Shown here piece by piece: positions 33,401 through 45,833 of a stretch of 64,000 nt of DNA (position 1 is the stretch's first letter; each line of letters starts with the position of its first letter). Both the position numbers and the translations under genes were made by a program. The stretch is taken from contig WHVY01000007.1 of NCBI GenBank assembly GCA_022266195.1, positions 558,001-622,000 of the forward strand. The letters are read 5' to 3'. Below the pieces are notes generated by a model. It was not told the origin of the DNA and did no database searches. It worked only from the letters and a program-made list of their open reading frames with translations. The DNA comes from Tetranychus cinnabarinus (Eukaryota; Arthropoda; Arachnida; Trombidiformes; Tetranychidae).

Positions 33401-33909
33401 TTAGAAAAAAAGACTTCAACTAAACATGCAATGTGAAACCTTTAAGGGGATTAAAACAGTAATGTTGTTTTTCAATCACTATTGTCGTTTGTTATTGAAT
33501 AATAATTAAACTGAATTAATTAGCAATTTATTGCTGTTCCACTATCATTTGAAACCAATAGATTTAGTATTGCAAATTAAAAGATACTTCATGTTAAATA
33601 GAATAAACTCGAGCTGAAGAACAAAGCAAGTTAAGTAAACCAGTGTAAACTTGGTGAAACTATCAAAAGGCTGACACAAAGGTTAGCAAATTTAACATTT
33701 TCTTATCAGTGAAAATCTTTATAAAGTGTTATACATTTTACTTTCTCGCCTGGTGTTTAATGATTCAAAATCTTACCGTTTATAATCTGTTCAAACTTTT
33801 TCCTATCTACTTTAACTCGTTCTTCAAATGAACCACTGGTTGATTCAGATTTAACGTTACTAGCTTCATCGATGGTGTTACTATTTGAATCAATTGATGC
33901 TGAATCCAT
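30451..33909 (-). CDS. BicC: Bicaudal C (KH and SAM domain RNA-binding protein)
   Basis: Two exons, 33777-33909 (ATG at 33907-33909, MDSASIDSN) and 30451-33071, joined at phase 1 for about 917 residues. BicC binds mRNAs and recruits the CCR4-NOT deadenylase; it patterns insect oocytes and acts in vertebrate kidney and left-right signalling. Support: the FEERVKVDRKKFEQII lead-in; KH domains with GKGG (HSHIIGKGGRSIQKVMNETG) and GRGN (HHSFVMGRGNVNIRSIM) loops; a first KH-like unit starting DPHIRITG; and a C-terminal SAM domain (LTRLGLAKYIDYFQRADIDF...LGIPYFGRRKL) near 830-895. The middle has Ala and Gln runs and Ser-rich disorder. The frame upstream of the ATG is open but has no other ATG, so a further 5' exon is possible. 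The 705 bp intron interrupts the lead-in. Confidence 0.95.
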
Positions 33910-35178
33910 GGAAAATTTTTTAAGGTGAGTCAACACAGACAAGACACGTTTAAGATTCTTTATTTGCTCCACGACAAGCTTACGGAAACCAATAGATCGG
34001 GTTTGTTGAGTGCTGATGGAATTGTGTTGAGAACTGATTTGAGAGTCGGTTGTGTTTTAAAAAACTAAAAATTTCTTTTTAATTGACTTTGCTTCCTTCT
34101 AGGGTCCCAATTAGTTCTCAATTTGTATGAAGATGATCAAAAATAAAGGGATAAACGGAGATTCTTTGGTGATCAATGGTGGTGATTTAAAGATGGTGTG
34201 ACAGGCAGTTACAAATATAACAAAAAAACAATACAATCCAAAGGAAATGAAAAAAAAACAACAAAAAGATGGTTTAAAGTAGGAAGAAATGGACCAAACA
34301 ACAATCAAAGATAAATATTTAAGGTGTAAATTGAGGAGAAAGGGTAAATTAACAAAAATGATGAAGGTTGGCTGGTGTCGGAATAATTAAGAAATTAAGA
34401 GACAACAAATTACTATTGCACAAATGTGGTCAAAATTAGGTATAATAATAGTTTTCGAGTCATAAGCTCCACTTCTTCCTACCATGAGAAACAATTAAGA
34501 CTTCTGGTCAGGAAATTAAATGGTAGACACTTTTATATATTTAACACACAAAAACTTAGATTAAAGTTAGTTCATCTTAATAATAAATAACTAATCAGTT
34601 AACAATGTACAGAGCCCACCTTTTTGATTTACCAGTCTCTTTATTCATTTTTTTTATTCTTTTTGCTCAATTTTTTTTACCTTTTCTCTTTTTTTTCTTG
34701 TCCATTGGTAAGGTAAAGATACTTTTCTTATCTCACCAATTTAACTATCTTGGGAATTGGCAAAAATGCCGAACGCAATTGGTATTGTTGAAAGGTTTGC
34801 CCTTTACTGAATCCAATCAAATTTGATCAGGGTCAATCAAGGTTTCAACTCAATTATTACAGCATTTACACAGCAACAATGACCAATCCTAATTACAATT
34901 TCAATCTTTCTTCTCAATTGAATTTTATTTTCCATTTACGCTTCTCTATCAGCATTTTGTGTATGCAATTTGCCATTGGTTAATCATTAGGTTAGAAAAT
35001 CTAACAGAGTCATGAGAATTTATTTGTTTTAATAAATTCTCAACGGAAAATTATTAATTATTAGTTAATTCGCAAAAATTGTCTTTTATTGAAATACAAA
35101 TTTGAAAATTTGGATTTGTAAATGGCGCTTAAATTAAGCTCAACCCATTTGCACAAATTTATCTGCACAAGTTGTAGT
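33910..35178. promoter_or_regulatory. Head-to-head region between Bicaudal C and RpS17
   Basis: About 1.27 kb, AT-rich, holding the Bicaudal C leader and upstream sequence. The plus frame at 34605-34826 is a hydrophobic low-complexity run without family features. Confidence 0.35.
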
Positions 35179-35212
35179 TATATATTGATGGTCCCTTAGA
35201 GTCAGCTTCCTC
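35179..35212 (+). promoter_or_regulatory. RpS17 core promoter: TATA box and pyrimidine-rich initiator
   Basis: TATATAT at 35179-35185 sits 27 bases before CTTCCTCTTCCG (35206-35217). This is the pyrimidine-rich start expected of ribosomal protein genes (TCT initiator/5' TOP). ATGGTCCCT between them is conserved in the second copy. Confidence 0.65.
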
Positions 35213-35286
35213 TTCCGTTGTTTCGGTTAGGTTTTTGCAAGTTTCTTGGTTTGTGTTGAGTTAATTTAGTTAATTAAACTACAATC

Positions 35287-35739
35287 ATGGTAAGTTAATT
35301 GTTTATATTAATTATGTTTCTCAATTTGCTAACTAATATGTGCTTCTGTCTATTCTAGGGTCGTGTTCGTACCAAAACAATCAAAAAAGCTTCACGTGTT
35401 ATCATTGAAAAATACTACACTAGATTATCATCGGATTTCCATACTAATAAAAGGATATGTGAAGAAATCGCTTTAATTCCTAGCAAAAAACTTAGGAATA
35501 AGATTGCTGGTTTCGTTACACATTTAATTAAACGTATCGAGAAAGGACCAGTCCGAGGAATCAGTATCAAGCTTCAAGAAGAAGAAAGAGAACGTCGTGA
35601 CAACTATGTACCTGAGGTCTCTGAAATTGATTTAGATGTTATTGAAGCTGACCCAGATACTATGGAGATGTTAAAGATGATGAGTATGGATACTATTCCT
35701 AGACTTCAACAAACTAACCTTACTGTGTACAAAGGTTAA
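35287..35739 (+). CDS. RpS17: 40S ribosomal protein S17 (eS17), copy 1
   Basis: Exon 1 holds only the ATG (35287-35289). After a 69 bp intron, exon 2 (35359-35739) gives the rest, 127 residues in total, the usual length of eS17. It is a structural protein of the small ribosomal subunit. GRVRTKTIKKASRVIIEKYY and the GFVTHLIKRIEKGPVRGISI block are diagnostic. The C-terminus is TVYKG. The ATG-only first exon with the intron directly after it is shared with the inverted copy at 42737-43201. Confidence 0.98.
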
Positions 35740-36169
35740 TATAAATAATGATAATAACTACAATAACAACTGTACCGTCTAATATGGACATATACTTTTT
35801 TTGTGTCTTTAAGATTCATCTTGATTAAAAACTTTTGGACTTGAAACAAGACTTTTCAATCAATTAATTTTTCTGTTTGATTCGCGTAAGCAAATTTATA
35901 CCGTTTTATATGTGCTTAAAGCTTAAAACAACAGTTTTATTTAACTGGTTAGTATTCATAAGCTTCTTGCGAACAAAATACTTTGTCGTTCAGATAATAG
36001 ATACAGAAGTTATTAATTTTAACATATTTAAATTGAATTTGATTTAAATTTAGAAATTAACCTGAACCATTTTGGTTTGCCAATAATGATCAGTACAATT
36101 TGGAAAATTGATTTAAATTAGTAAATGAAATATAATTTGTTTTCCATGCTAAAATGATGGCGGTTAAAT
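35740..36169. other. Convergent spacer, RpS17 copy 1 to ACBD3
   Basis: Holds the RpS17 3' UTR (conserved with the second copy up to about 35960) and the ACBD3 3' end. No gene seen. Confidence 0.5.
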
Positions 36170-39100
36170 TCATTTGGTATAATATACTCTGTAGTAGAGA
36201 GTCTTGGATCTCCAAAGTGAATATGAATTGTCAAATTTAAGGTGATATGCACCTTTCCCGGGATAAGGGTGACTTCCAGCATAAACTTCTTCATGACAAT
36301 CTCTTCGATAGATAGGTACAATCATGGAAGTAGGGAATTCATCAGAATTAATGCACTTAGAATGAGAACCTTTTTCAGGGTCCGTCGAAACATTATCTCC
36401 CATTGCAGGTCCAATAATTTCATCTTCATCTTCTTCGTCCTCATCTTCTGATTCAGAAATGTGAACAGAAACTTGAGTCCCAGGATTTTTGGTCCATTCA
36501 AAAAATAAACCAAACCCAATATCATAACTGTCTGTTGCAAACTCCCAGAATATACATGTTCCATCTGGATGTGTTGGAACGCGAACGGTTACAATTTCCC
36601 CATGTCCAACTTTAATAATACCATCTCCATTAATTTGACGAATAGCTTCTTTAAAACCTTTAATATCTTTATTTGTCCACATTTGAGGTGATTCAATAGA
36701 ATCATAATCTTCTGGACCACTATCATCATCATCATCGTCATCAAATGCATCATCACCATTTTTAGCTTTCTCGATCTTATTATTGTCACTTGATTGGTTT
36801 TGATTAAATTCTTGAGTCGAATGATGATCTGCACTTTGTTCGTCTATTGTACTAATCATAGTTGTCGATCTGTCACCAGACACCTCTTGAAAAGTACTAT
36901 GAGATAAGCTATTTGTTTTTATAGTATTGGACGAAGCTGAATATGCTGATGTAGTAGATGATGGTGATGAATGAAATCCACTAGACGACGAGGTTGACAA
37001 GATTCCTGATTGCGAAGAAGACGTGGAAGGCGAATTAGCGGTATAACCAGTTGTTGACTGATAAGAAGAGAGAGAATCTTCTTTAGACAACAAAGGAGAT
37101 TCAAAATTTTGTGATAAAGGAGGAGAGGAGGTTGATGATCGACCGTTCATCAAATCACTTATTAATCTCTGTTGGACTATTTGTTGCATATATTGCTCGT
37201 AGTGTTGCTCTTGAAGTTTGTTAATTAAAATATCTTGTTGCTCTAGATCGTTAGGATACTGTTTCTCAGCATAATCTTTAAACTGTTCATATGTTTGCTT
37301 TTTAAGAGCTTCTTTTATGGCACGTCTGAAATGAAAGAAAAATTGACGTTAGAATTATTTGAAGAAAAATTATTTCAGTGGAAAACGAATGATTTCAAAA
37401 GCAAAGATGGCGACTAGCATTTTCCACCAGTAAGTAATACAAATTCAACATTACAGCAACAATCAAAAAAATTACTGTTTAAAGCTTTGACGAGGTGAAA
37501 CAATGGTTTTTGATGTATTTTCAATAAATGAAAAACAATATTTAAAGGTGGAACTGTAATTTCTAATTAAAGAGGAGTAAATACGTTAAATCTTTGTCCA
37601 GCTACAACTTGTTAAAACATTAAGAGATGGATGAGAAAAGATGCGAAATCATCTTTCAGATGGATAAACAAGATTAATCCATCGAATCGACAGACTCAGT
37701 TTGCTGACTGAAACTGTTCTCGAATGAACTGAGTCCGCGTAGAATTGAGAGTTCCTTAATACGGAGATAATACATGTAAATCATTCCAGAAACTTTTATG
37801 ACAGAAAAGTAATAAATGAACCGGTGTTAAAATTTAATGCAATGAAAAAACTAGAATTGAACTATAATTTGATTATTTCACAATTTCATTTAGAGTAGAG
37901 TATTTATGAACTGAAGAAATAAACTTGAGGTGAATAAACTTATGCTATAATGATCATTAAACAAAAAACTTGGTAATGGAGCGAAAAACTTTCAAGTCGA
38001 TAATATGGTGGATGATGAATTCCTATTGTATTAGCCTCCAGGTAAATCAAAGGAGCATAAATAAGGGGAAAACTCAGGACAACGAAAATCAAAATAGCAA
38101 AAGTCGTTTGAGTAAAGCTCATCTAAGCTATCTCTCATTTCGTTCTTAAAAATATTTTTTGAATTTCGCTGTTCTTATGCTCATTCAAATGTGTTTAGCT
38201 ATTCTGAACCCAAACCAAAAATAACGATGAAAATAAATTACGGATTCTACTAATGATCTTTTAACTAACTTTGAGTGATTTCCTGTGAATTTGCTAATTG
38301 ACAGTCAAAAGAGCTTAGCATTTCGCCTGGTGTTATGCAAGTTATGACCGGTTAATGGATGAAATCAAAATTAAAGTACCTTTGCTCTTCCTGTAAAAAA
38401 TATTCCTCTGGACGTTTGACTTCGGATTCTTCTTGTTTGATTTTTTCCTCCTCTTCTTTTTGCTTCTTAATTTTTTCTTCTTCCTCTTCTTTTATCCGTT
38501 GTTTTTCCCTTTCTTCCTTTTCTCGTTTATGAGCTTCGATGTAAGGTTTAAAAGATGGACATGATGTATTAAGAAGTTGTATAAAACTGCTCATTGCTTT
38601 TTCTTTGCTCATATCCTTTAGGTCTGTCCAAGCTTGTCTGTAAAAGAAATAAGATTATCCAAAAAAAATGAGAAAAAAATATAGATGAAAAACATGTTGT
38701 AAAACATAGAATACTGTAAGAGAAATTTTCATTTTTTTCTGTCAAAAACTAGTCAACTGTCAAACTTTCAATTTTATGAAGACCGGTTGGTTGGAGGATT
38801 ATTCCAACTTATCACGATAAAATTATAATGCAATCTTCAGCTACGGAGAAGATACGTAAGCTAAACTTGATAACAGAAAGGTTATATGTTACTGAGAAAT
38901 AGAAACTTGCCATGAACAATAAAGAAAAGGTGTTTGAAAATATTTTGATTGGAATGACGGGAATGGAAAAAATCACGTTAAAATTGATCAGAATATTGGT
39001 TAAAATGCTGGCATTGCAAGTGAAAATAGAAACACATTGTTGAAACATATGCGATAAATATTTAAGCTAACTGTCTATTCATCACTATTAGCTGATAATC

Positions 39101-39666
39101 AGATTGAATATCACTAAACTACATTAATAAATGCGATTTTTTTCATAGATCCTTTTCTTGGAGTAGCTGTAGATCCTAGACAATTGTTCTGTGATTGCGG
39201 ATGAGATAAGATGATTTAGAAATGATTTCCAGGTTGATATTAACTTACCTTCGATCTCTTCCAACAAAATCAAGGGCTCCTAATGGTGAAGCCTTAGACA
39301 CATCAAAAGGTCCATGTTTAACCAACAAAACCAGAGCTAAAAATTGATTACGTTCATCATATGATGGGTGAAGAACCTTACCCTCATTTTCTGTCAAAAC
39401 ATTGGAGAAATGAAAGAGAATATTGTAAATTAAAGAGCTCAAAAACACTCATCTAGTAACAGTAAAGGTCAAGTGTTAATTAAATGAGTAAATCATTAGA
39501 TTGAAACTTAAAACAACCTACCTTTAAAAAATTTGGTTGCTGCTTTGAACAGTTGATCCAAAGGAAACCCCCAATTGTTTATCCATTCATCAGTAGGTTT
39601 ATCTGATTCCAAGTCATTGGATAACTGAGAAGATGGTGCACTTTCTTTGGAGACGTTAGATGTCAT
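36170..39666 (-). CDS. ACBD3: ACBD3/GCP60-like Golgi protein (acyl-CoA-binding plus GOLD domain)
   Basis: Four exons join in phase: 39522-39666 (ATG at 39664-39666), 39249-39390, 38380-38637 and 36170-37325, for about 566 residues (528 in human). ACBD3 is a Golgi adaptor that binds giantin and recruits PI4KB. Support: an acyl-CoA-binding domain across exons 1-3 (LFKAATKFFK, LVKHGPFDVS, SPLGALDFVGRDRRQAWTDL); a very charged Glu/Lys coil (EKEEREKQRIKEEEEEKIKK); a Gln-rich linker (QQDILINKLQEQHYEQYMQQ); a Ser/Thr-rich region; and a C-terminal GOLD domain (VTVRVPTHPDGTCIFWEFAT through YAGSHPYPGKGAYHLKFDNS and LYYRVYYTK). The acidic insert inside the GOLD domain (SEDEDEEDEDE) is also typical. Confidence 0.94.
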
Positions 39667-42535
39667 TCTACTATTAAATTACAATCAATCACAAATAAAT
39701 AAATCCATTTAAATAAATAAAAATATGAGATTGACCAAGAATCATGATGTGTTTATTTTTGCACAGCTACTGTAATTTTTTGGATTTGCAAAAAATGACG
39801 ATATGATAGACAGTGGCTCCATCCATCTGTCAAATAATAGGGATGTAAGTTTAAATGGTTTCGTCTTTTAACTTGAGAACCGGCTTTCAATTTGATTAAC
39901 TATGCTAATTGAATTATTACTTAATTAGCTTCCACAGCAATTTTAATGCATAATTTAACGATTCTTTACATTTATTTTGAAGAAACTCTTAAATTGATGA
40001 TAAAACTGAATTTTATTTTTCAAATCTCAAAACTAAAGTTAGCAGGAAAATCTTAGAAAATTTAAAATTGCAATAAATTTTTAAATTTTTATTGTAAAGC
40101 AATTTAGGAAATTTAATTTTGTTCTTGATTTCTCTATATGATTAACTAATAAAGTATTTTCCAAAATGCTGAGTTTCCCTTAAACATACCCTTAATTGTT
40201 CTTGACTTTCAAATCGATGAAATGAAGCCTTTCAGATTCAATCAGAAACGATGAACTTGAAAATTTACTCGCGATTCATATTTTTACAAGTTATTGAATG
40301 ATGTATGCTGTAATTCAAATGTAATAGCACTGAATAATTAGTCAAATATGACTGAGGGGCTCTGACTCGACTTCGCTTATGGTATACTAAGCTTGACCAG
40401 CGTTAGATTATGTTTTAAAAACTCAAATAAATATAATTTGAGTAGCAAAATTAAAATATCTGGGATGATCAGCCTAGTTTGACCAAAGTCAAGGCAAACA
40501 TTCTGGGGTTGACCATCCAAAGCCAGTGCGTCCAGAAGGTTGTCCTGGGTCCAGTCAAGTGTTCCTGGATGTTCGCTAGAATACCTTCAAGACATTTGGA
40601 GAGCTCACTATATTTCTGGTACTTTTAGCAATAAAACACAAATGAGTGAAAATTGTCAACACTTGTTCACCTATTTTACGGTATGGCCCACACCACAGAT
40701 CTTTATGAAATTTGACATTCTCAACGGCTGAATGTCCCAGAAATAAATTTTCATCTAATGACCTGAAATACGAAAACTCGAAATTTCACACTGCACATGT
40801 GCAAGCCCGAGTATTTAAATGTTAATAAATTAATAAATTAAAAATACAGTTAATTTTAGTTAATCAATCATAATTGGATTAAAAATAGTTAAAATTATGA
40901 GAAAACTGAATAACAACTTGTAAATAAGTTGGATCTTATTGGTACTTGCATTTACTGTTAGACTATGAAAAGAATCTTTGATTCTGTTAACTTATCCCTG
41001 GACTATTGTAGTTGATTTGATTTGATTTAAACAAGCTTGTATCATTGATGAGTAAAACTTTTAGTTTAACTAAAACTTGTTAAACTGTGAAGAGATGAAA
41101 GAGGAAACAATCTTGAGCACTTTTTGACTTTAAGGATGCGCAGAAAGACGGTTAAGGGCAATGAACCAGTGTAAAAAGGTTATTAACATTAATCGTGCTC
41201 AGTTGACCGTGAAATTTAGGTCACATAAAGTCATTCAAGGTCATGTTAGGCTTTTTCAAGGACACTTTTCATCCCTTCCAAGACTTATTTTACCAGTTTC
41301 CCAACCTTTTCTTCACTTCCATTAAGGTTAGGTCAACTTTCACTCTCTTTATAAACTTGCATTTGGGTTCTCACCGGTAACAAAAAGATGCCTCATCTTT
41401 ATAAGCACACACTAAATGCATACATTATATCATATTTAAATGTATACTATTATACCGTCTATTATTTGGGGATGAATAAACGCTTTCACTCGAATCAATT
41501 GAAAATCGAAACACAATGATGGGCAACTTTTCATTGTATTTTAAGTGTCACTTCCCTCACTCTAATCAAATGGAATATTGTAATGTTTTATTTGATTATA
41601 AATTGCACATCACTAATGTTTAAAAATTGGATAATTGAATGGCTAATTGGCAACGAGCTAGAATGGTAAATTAAATTAAAGGTTGACATTCTTTATTGAA
41701 AAATAAACAACACTCAAAGTTATCGATCAAGAGATCACAGTCAATTTTTTTTTGAAAAATCGCAAAAATCATGTAAGAATCATGATTCAACAATTAAATG
41801 CTAAGTTTGACGAATTTTCTTTTACGAATTCTTTGACGAATTTAATTTTTTGATGAATTATTTTTCAATCTACTCTGTAGACGATTTCATTATTCAGAAA
41901 CGGTAGCTTTGCTTGAGCTGAATGTTTTACAATGTTTTGTTAGCCAAACCAAAATTTAGAACTACAATGTATTGATTTCTGATTGAGACAGTGGAAGCCT
42001 TCAAATTGGGGAAAAATTCTGCAAGAGAGGAGTCAAATTATTATAACAATTATTTTAACATGAAATATAAAGTGATTGAATTTCTCTGGATGGATGGCAA
42101 TAATTCAGCTGGCATATCTTTTCATTCATGACTGAATGAGTTATCTTTCGTTTGATAAAGCCAACATCAATGGGCTGGATGAAATGATGAAAGATAGTCA
42201 CTAGAAATTAAGATTTTTCGGGCTGATTAGCCGCCACAGGAGTTTGCTCATTTGACTGGTCTACTTACAATGGACTGGCTTGTTCATGACTATTATCTGT
42301 AGTTGGATGTGATTCCTCTGATGAATTGCGTGTAGATCAAAAGCAAAGGTTTGTTAATGCAGTAAGAAATTTTTGTTCATTCTTGCTGAAAATATCACGA
42401 AGTTTAATTCAACTTAAAAATCTTGAATTGAATATTGAAAAAAACTATCAGTTTCTTGAAATTTTGTAAAACCTCCATTTTGATCAGAAATCCTTAAGAT
42501 AATCATTAATAACTACATTGTCTATATTGCATAAT
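39667..42535. other. Large intergenic region, ACBD3 to RpS17 copy 2
   Basis: About 2.9 kb without a supportable gene. Most is AT-rich. A GC-richer stretch at about 40360-40740 (GAGGGGCTCTGACTCGAC; GTTGACCATCCAAAGCCAGT) has a 64-codon plus frame with no recognisable domain and may be a repeat remnant. Confidence 0.4.
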
Positions 42536-42736
42536 AAATACTAATCAGTTAAACAGAACTCTTAGTTTAAGCTTCAAACGCATATAAAACAGTATAATTT
42601 TGCTAACGTGAATCAACAGAAATATAAATTGATTGAAGTCCAAAAGTTTAATCAAGATGAATCTTAAAGACACAAAAAAAGTATATGTCCATATTAGACG
42701 GTACAGTTGTTATTGTAGTTATTATTATTATTTATA

Positions 42737-43201
42737 TTAACCTTTGAACACAGTAAGGTTAGTTTGTTGAAGTCTTGGAATAGTATCCATACTCATCATC
42801 TTTAACATCTCCATAGTATCTGGGTCAGCTTCAATAACATCTAAATCAATTTCAGAGACTTCAGGTACATAATTGTCACGACGTTCTCTTTCTTCTTCTT
42901 GAAGCTTGATACTGATTCCTCGGACTGGTCCTTTCTCGATACGTTTAATTAAATGTGTAACGAAACCAGCAATCTTATTCCTAAGTTTTTTGCTAGGAAT
43001 TAAAGCAATTTCCTCACATATCCTTTTATTAGTATGGAAATCCGATGATAATCTAGTGTAGTATTTTTCAATGATAACACGTGAAGCTTTTTTGATTGTT
43101 TTGGTACGAACACGACCCTAGAATAGACAGAATAACAAAATAGTTAGGCAATTGTTAACTCACATGAGAAAAACTACTAAAATAAACAAATAACTTACCA
43201 T
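42737..43201 (-). CDS. RpS17: 40S ribosomal protein S17 (eS17), copy 2
   Basis: Exon 1 is the ATG alone (43199-43201) and exon 2 is 42737-43117, giving 127 residues. The protein matches copy 1 except for Phe instead of Tyr at residue 125 (TVFKG). Silent changes are few, for example GAA/GAG and ATC/ATT. It has its own TATATA (43291-43296) and a pyrimidine-rich start region, so it looks functional. Which copy supplies most S17 cannot be told from sequence. Confidence 0.97.
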
Positions 43202-43264
43202 GATTGTTGTCAAATTAAGTCACAATTTAAATAAATAATTAAAATACAGCAAGATTTTAGACTT

Positions 43265-43297
43265 CCGAAAAGGAGTTGAGGGACCATTAGTATATAA
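43265..43297 (-). promoter_or_regulatory. Core promoter of RpS17 copy 2
   Basis: On the minus strand TATATA (43291-43296) precedes ATGGTCCCT and a CTCCTTTTCGG start-like tract. Layout and central motif match copy 1. Confidence 0.55.
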
Positions 43298-43651
43298 ACT
43301 TTTGTTTATAATTCAGTAAATTTTTATTTGCTGTAATTTTTATTTATTATGAGTTTTACATTGCAAGCAAATTCACTCTAGTTCAATCCAATTCAAATTC
43401 AAACTGTGAACTCGATTTTTGTTTGAAATTTTCGTGTGTAGAATAAGGCAGAACAAGATTATGTTTATTTGTTGTGAATATTTATTAACGTTTCTCGATT
43501 TTTAACAATTAAGCTTCCAATTTAAGTAATAAACATGTGAGCCCCTAACAGAATGAAAATGTCTACATCACGTACAATATTTTTCTGTAATTTAGAGAAA
43601 AAGATTGGCATTTTGCATCTTATTTTGTCTTATTTTATCATTCTTAAACAA
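43298..43651. other. Spacer upstream of RpS17 copy 2 and downstream of DCXR
   Basis: 354 AT-rich bases holding the upstream flank of RpS17 copy 2 and the DCXR 3' end. Nothing else is recognised. Confidence 0.4.
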
Positions 43652-44608
43652 TTAGCATGCTGTAAATCCTCCATCAATTGGTAAAGTAATTCCGTTGACC
43701 ATTGCTGATCTGTCACTGAGAAGATAAACAATTGCATCAACCACATCATCTACTGCCGCAAATCTTCCTAAAGGTATTTTACTTGTCATCCATTCACGTT
43801 TAGCAGGATCAGACCAACCTAATTTACCCATATCAGTTTCAACGACAGTAGGATTGATAGAGTTGCATCTTATGTTTGAAGGTCCCAATTCTAATGCGGT
43901 AACTCGAGTGATTTGATCAACAGCTCCTTTGGATGCACCATAAACAAGGTGATCTGGTAAAGCAACAATTCCAGCTTGACTTGATACATTAACAATTGAC
44001 CCAGGTTTACCAGCAGCAACCAATTTTCTAGTAACCTCTTGTGTCACATTGATAACTGATTTCACATTAATATCAAATAGTCTGTTAAAAATAAAACAGC
44101 AAAATATTACACCAATTATTTCTAGTCATTTTTAAATAATAAAAGTTAAATTAACTTACGTATTACAGAGTTGCTCATCAATTTGACCGATCGGAACAGA
44201 AGCTCCATAACCAGCATTGTTTACAAGAAGGTCGATTGTTTCCAGAGCTGAAACAGCCTTTCGAGTTTCCTCCCAATTAGCAAGATCACATTGTACAATT
44301 TCAATCTCAGGTAGCTGTGTTTAAATATAAATTAATTAGTTATAATCGTTGTTAATCACTGTTATCTATAAAATTACCTCTTCTTTGAGCGAATCGAGGT
44401 TCTCTTTGGTTTTACTTAAGGCTACAACAGCTGCTCCAAGCTGGACGAGTCTTTTAGCAGTGGCGCGACCGATGCCTAAACAAAAAGGAAATTTAAATAA
44501 TTATTCAAATATAAATAGAAATTAAATCAAACAATTAGCAAAAAATGGTAAATTGCCTCTTCCTGCTCCAGTAACAAGAGCACGCTTTCCTTTGAATGAG
44601 ATGTCCAT
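43652..44608 (-). CDS. DCXR: Dicarbonyl/L-xylulose reductase (short-chain dehydrogenase)
   Basis: Four exons join in phase: 44557-44608 (ATG at 44606-44608), 44378-44475, 44160-44314 and 43652-44081, for 244 residues, exactly the vertebrate DCXR length. DCXR reduces L-xylulose to xylitol and alpha-dicarbonyls with NADPH. Support: the nucleotide fold TGAGRGIGRAT; LLVNNAG; the catalytic Ser in VNVSSQAG; Tyr-X3-Lys in YGASK; and C-terminal LPIDGGF. The first intron must start with GC rather than GT (AGAG then GCAATT), because no GT donor restores the GRGIGR loop. Its acceptor is a normal AG. Other classical SDRs are possible, but the length and the PTVVETDMGK...W block favour DCXR. Confidence 0.93.
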
Positions 44609-45833
44609 AGTGAAAATGTGTGATTTGTTTGAATCGCTGAAGCTTTATTTAAAAGATCTTGCAATAAGTTTCACCTTGAGTATGATTTAAATCATGATAG
44701 ATTAACTACGTAACTGTGAGCTCACTTGATCATCCTTGCCTCTTAGATTTTGAAACTTGATTTAGTAATTAAAAGCTCAAATGAGACTATGATATCATTT
44801 CACGTGCTCATTTCAACCTGTTCAATAAAGAAATCACCGAAGAAAAGCTTTATCAATTGATACGTAATTCAGAGGCATATTGCTTGGATACTCAACTTAT
44901 CTGTGAAAAGTAAAGTTTTACAATTCCTTTCTATTTTTGAAAAATTAAGATCCTTGAAAATGACACAAATCAACTTGAACAAGTCTTAATTGAATGAATA
45001 TTGCAACTGCTTAGTAAGAGTGTTTATTATCAGAGCATTAAATGAATTTACTTAATGGAGGAAAACAAAGAGGGACTCGGCATTATTCCATTTTATCAGG
45101 TGAGTTACTTTTCAGGATAAGCTATGACAATTTACATTTAATTTGTCTGATCCAATATTGAAATAAATCTCTTGCTCATATCAAATTTTAATTATAGCCT
45201 TCAAGTCAATTCAGGAGCTTTTTAGACGACCCAATATGAAAGTTAAATATGTGCATCGATAATCATAGATTAACCGAAGAAGTTGAAGCCTTGAAGCTTT
45301 AGAGATACGTCATTCATGAACTTAAATATTTAGCAATGGAAAATTAAATTCTGAATTATTCATCATGTTTTTTGATTCGAGAGCTATACAGTTCCAAATG
45401 ATATCCAACTTGAGAAAATATCTGATTAAAATTGAGTGAAACTATCATAAGAGCTAAAAATGGTCTCAATATTATGCAATTGCATCAGAACATCATTCAG
45501 GATTACATGACAGATAAAGGGATTCAATGATTTGCCGCAAATTTTACTGAAAAGAAAGAAAGAGCAAAGAAAAGCCTTCCACTGTCGCCATCACCTTTTT
45601 TAGACTAATATTTTGATTTCTAATTCCATCATTAATGTTCGTCACCAATTAATAAATTGTGGGATTTTTAAGTGTTTGGTCGAAAAGGCAAATTGTAAGT
45701 GAATAGTAAATGTTTATAATTCAGAAAGTTTGATTCGGTAACATGTTTAAAGGTATGTCAATTTATTGTTAATTAAATCAGTAAATGCAGAAACATAATA
45801 AAGAGCACTGAAAGAAAGCTTCAACATTTGCTT
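44609..45833. other. Intergenic region, DCXR to WSB gene
   Basis: About 1.2 kb with the DCXR promoter side and the WSB 3' flank. AT-rich, with no supportable frame, RNA gene or repeat family. Confidence 0.4.

Larger units (their letters stand above)
35179..35960 (+). repeat. RpS17 duplication unit, left copy
   Basis: Promoter, gene and about 220 bases of 3' flank match 42536-43297 in inverted orientation. The coding region is nearly identical (about five base differences in 381), as is the first ~110 bases of 3' UTR. Similarity fades at both ends. Confidence 0.85.
42536..43297 (-). repeat. RpS17 duplication unit, right (inverted) copy
   Basis: Inverted copy of 35179-35960. It includes a TATATA box with ATGGTCCCT downstream, the ATG-only exon, an intron, the coding exon and 3' flank. 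It retains the intron, so it arose by DNA duplication, not retroposition. Confidence 0.85.

Noticed and set aside
33910..33972. Upstream extension of Bicaudal C (MEQIKNLKRV...)
   Set aside because: The first codon is GTG; the first ATG in frame is at 33907-33909 in a good context.
42737..43201. Processed pseudogene interpretation of RpS17 copy 2
   Set aside because: It keeps an intron at the same place, an intact frame and its own promoter, so it is a DNA-level duplicate.
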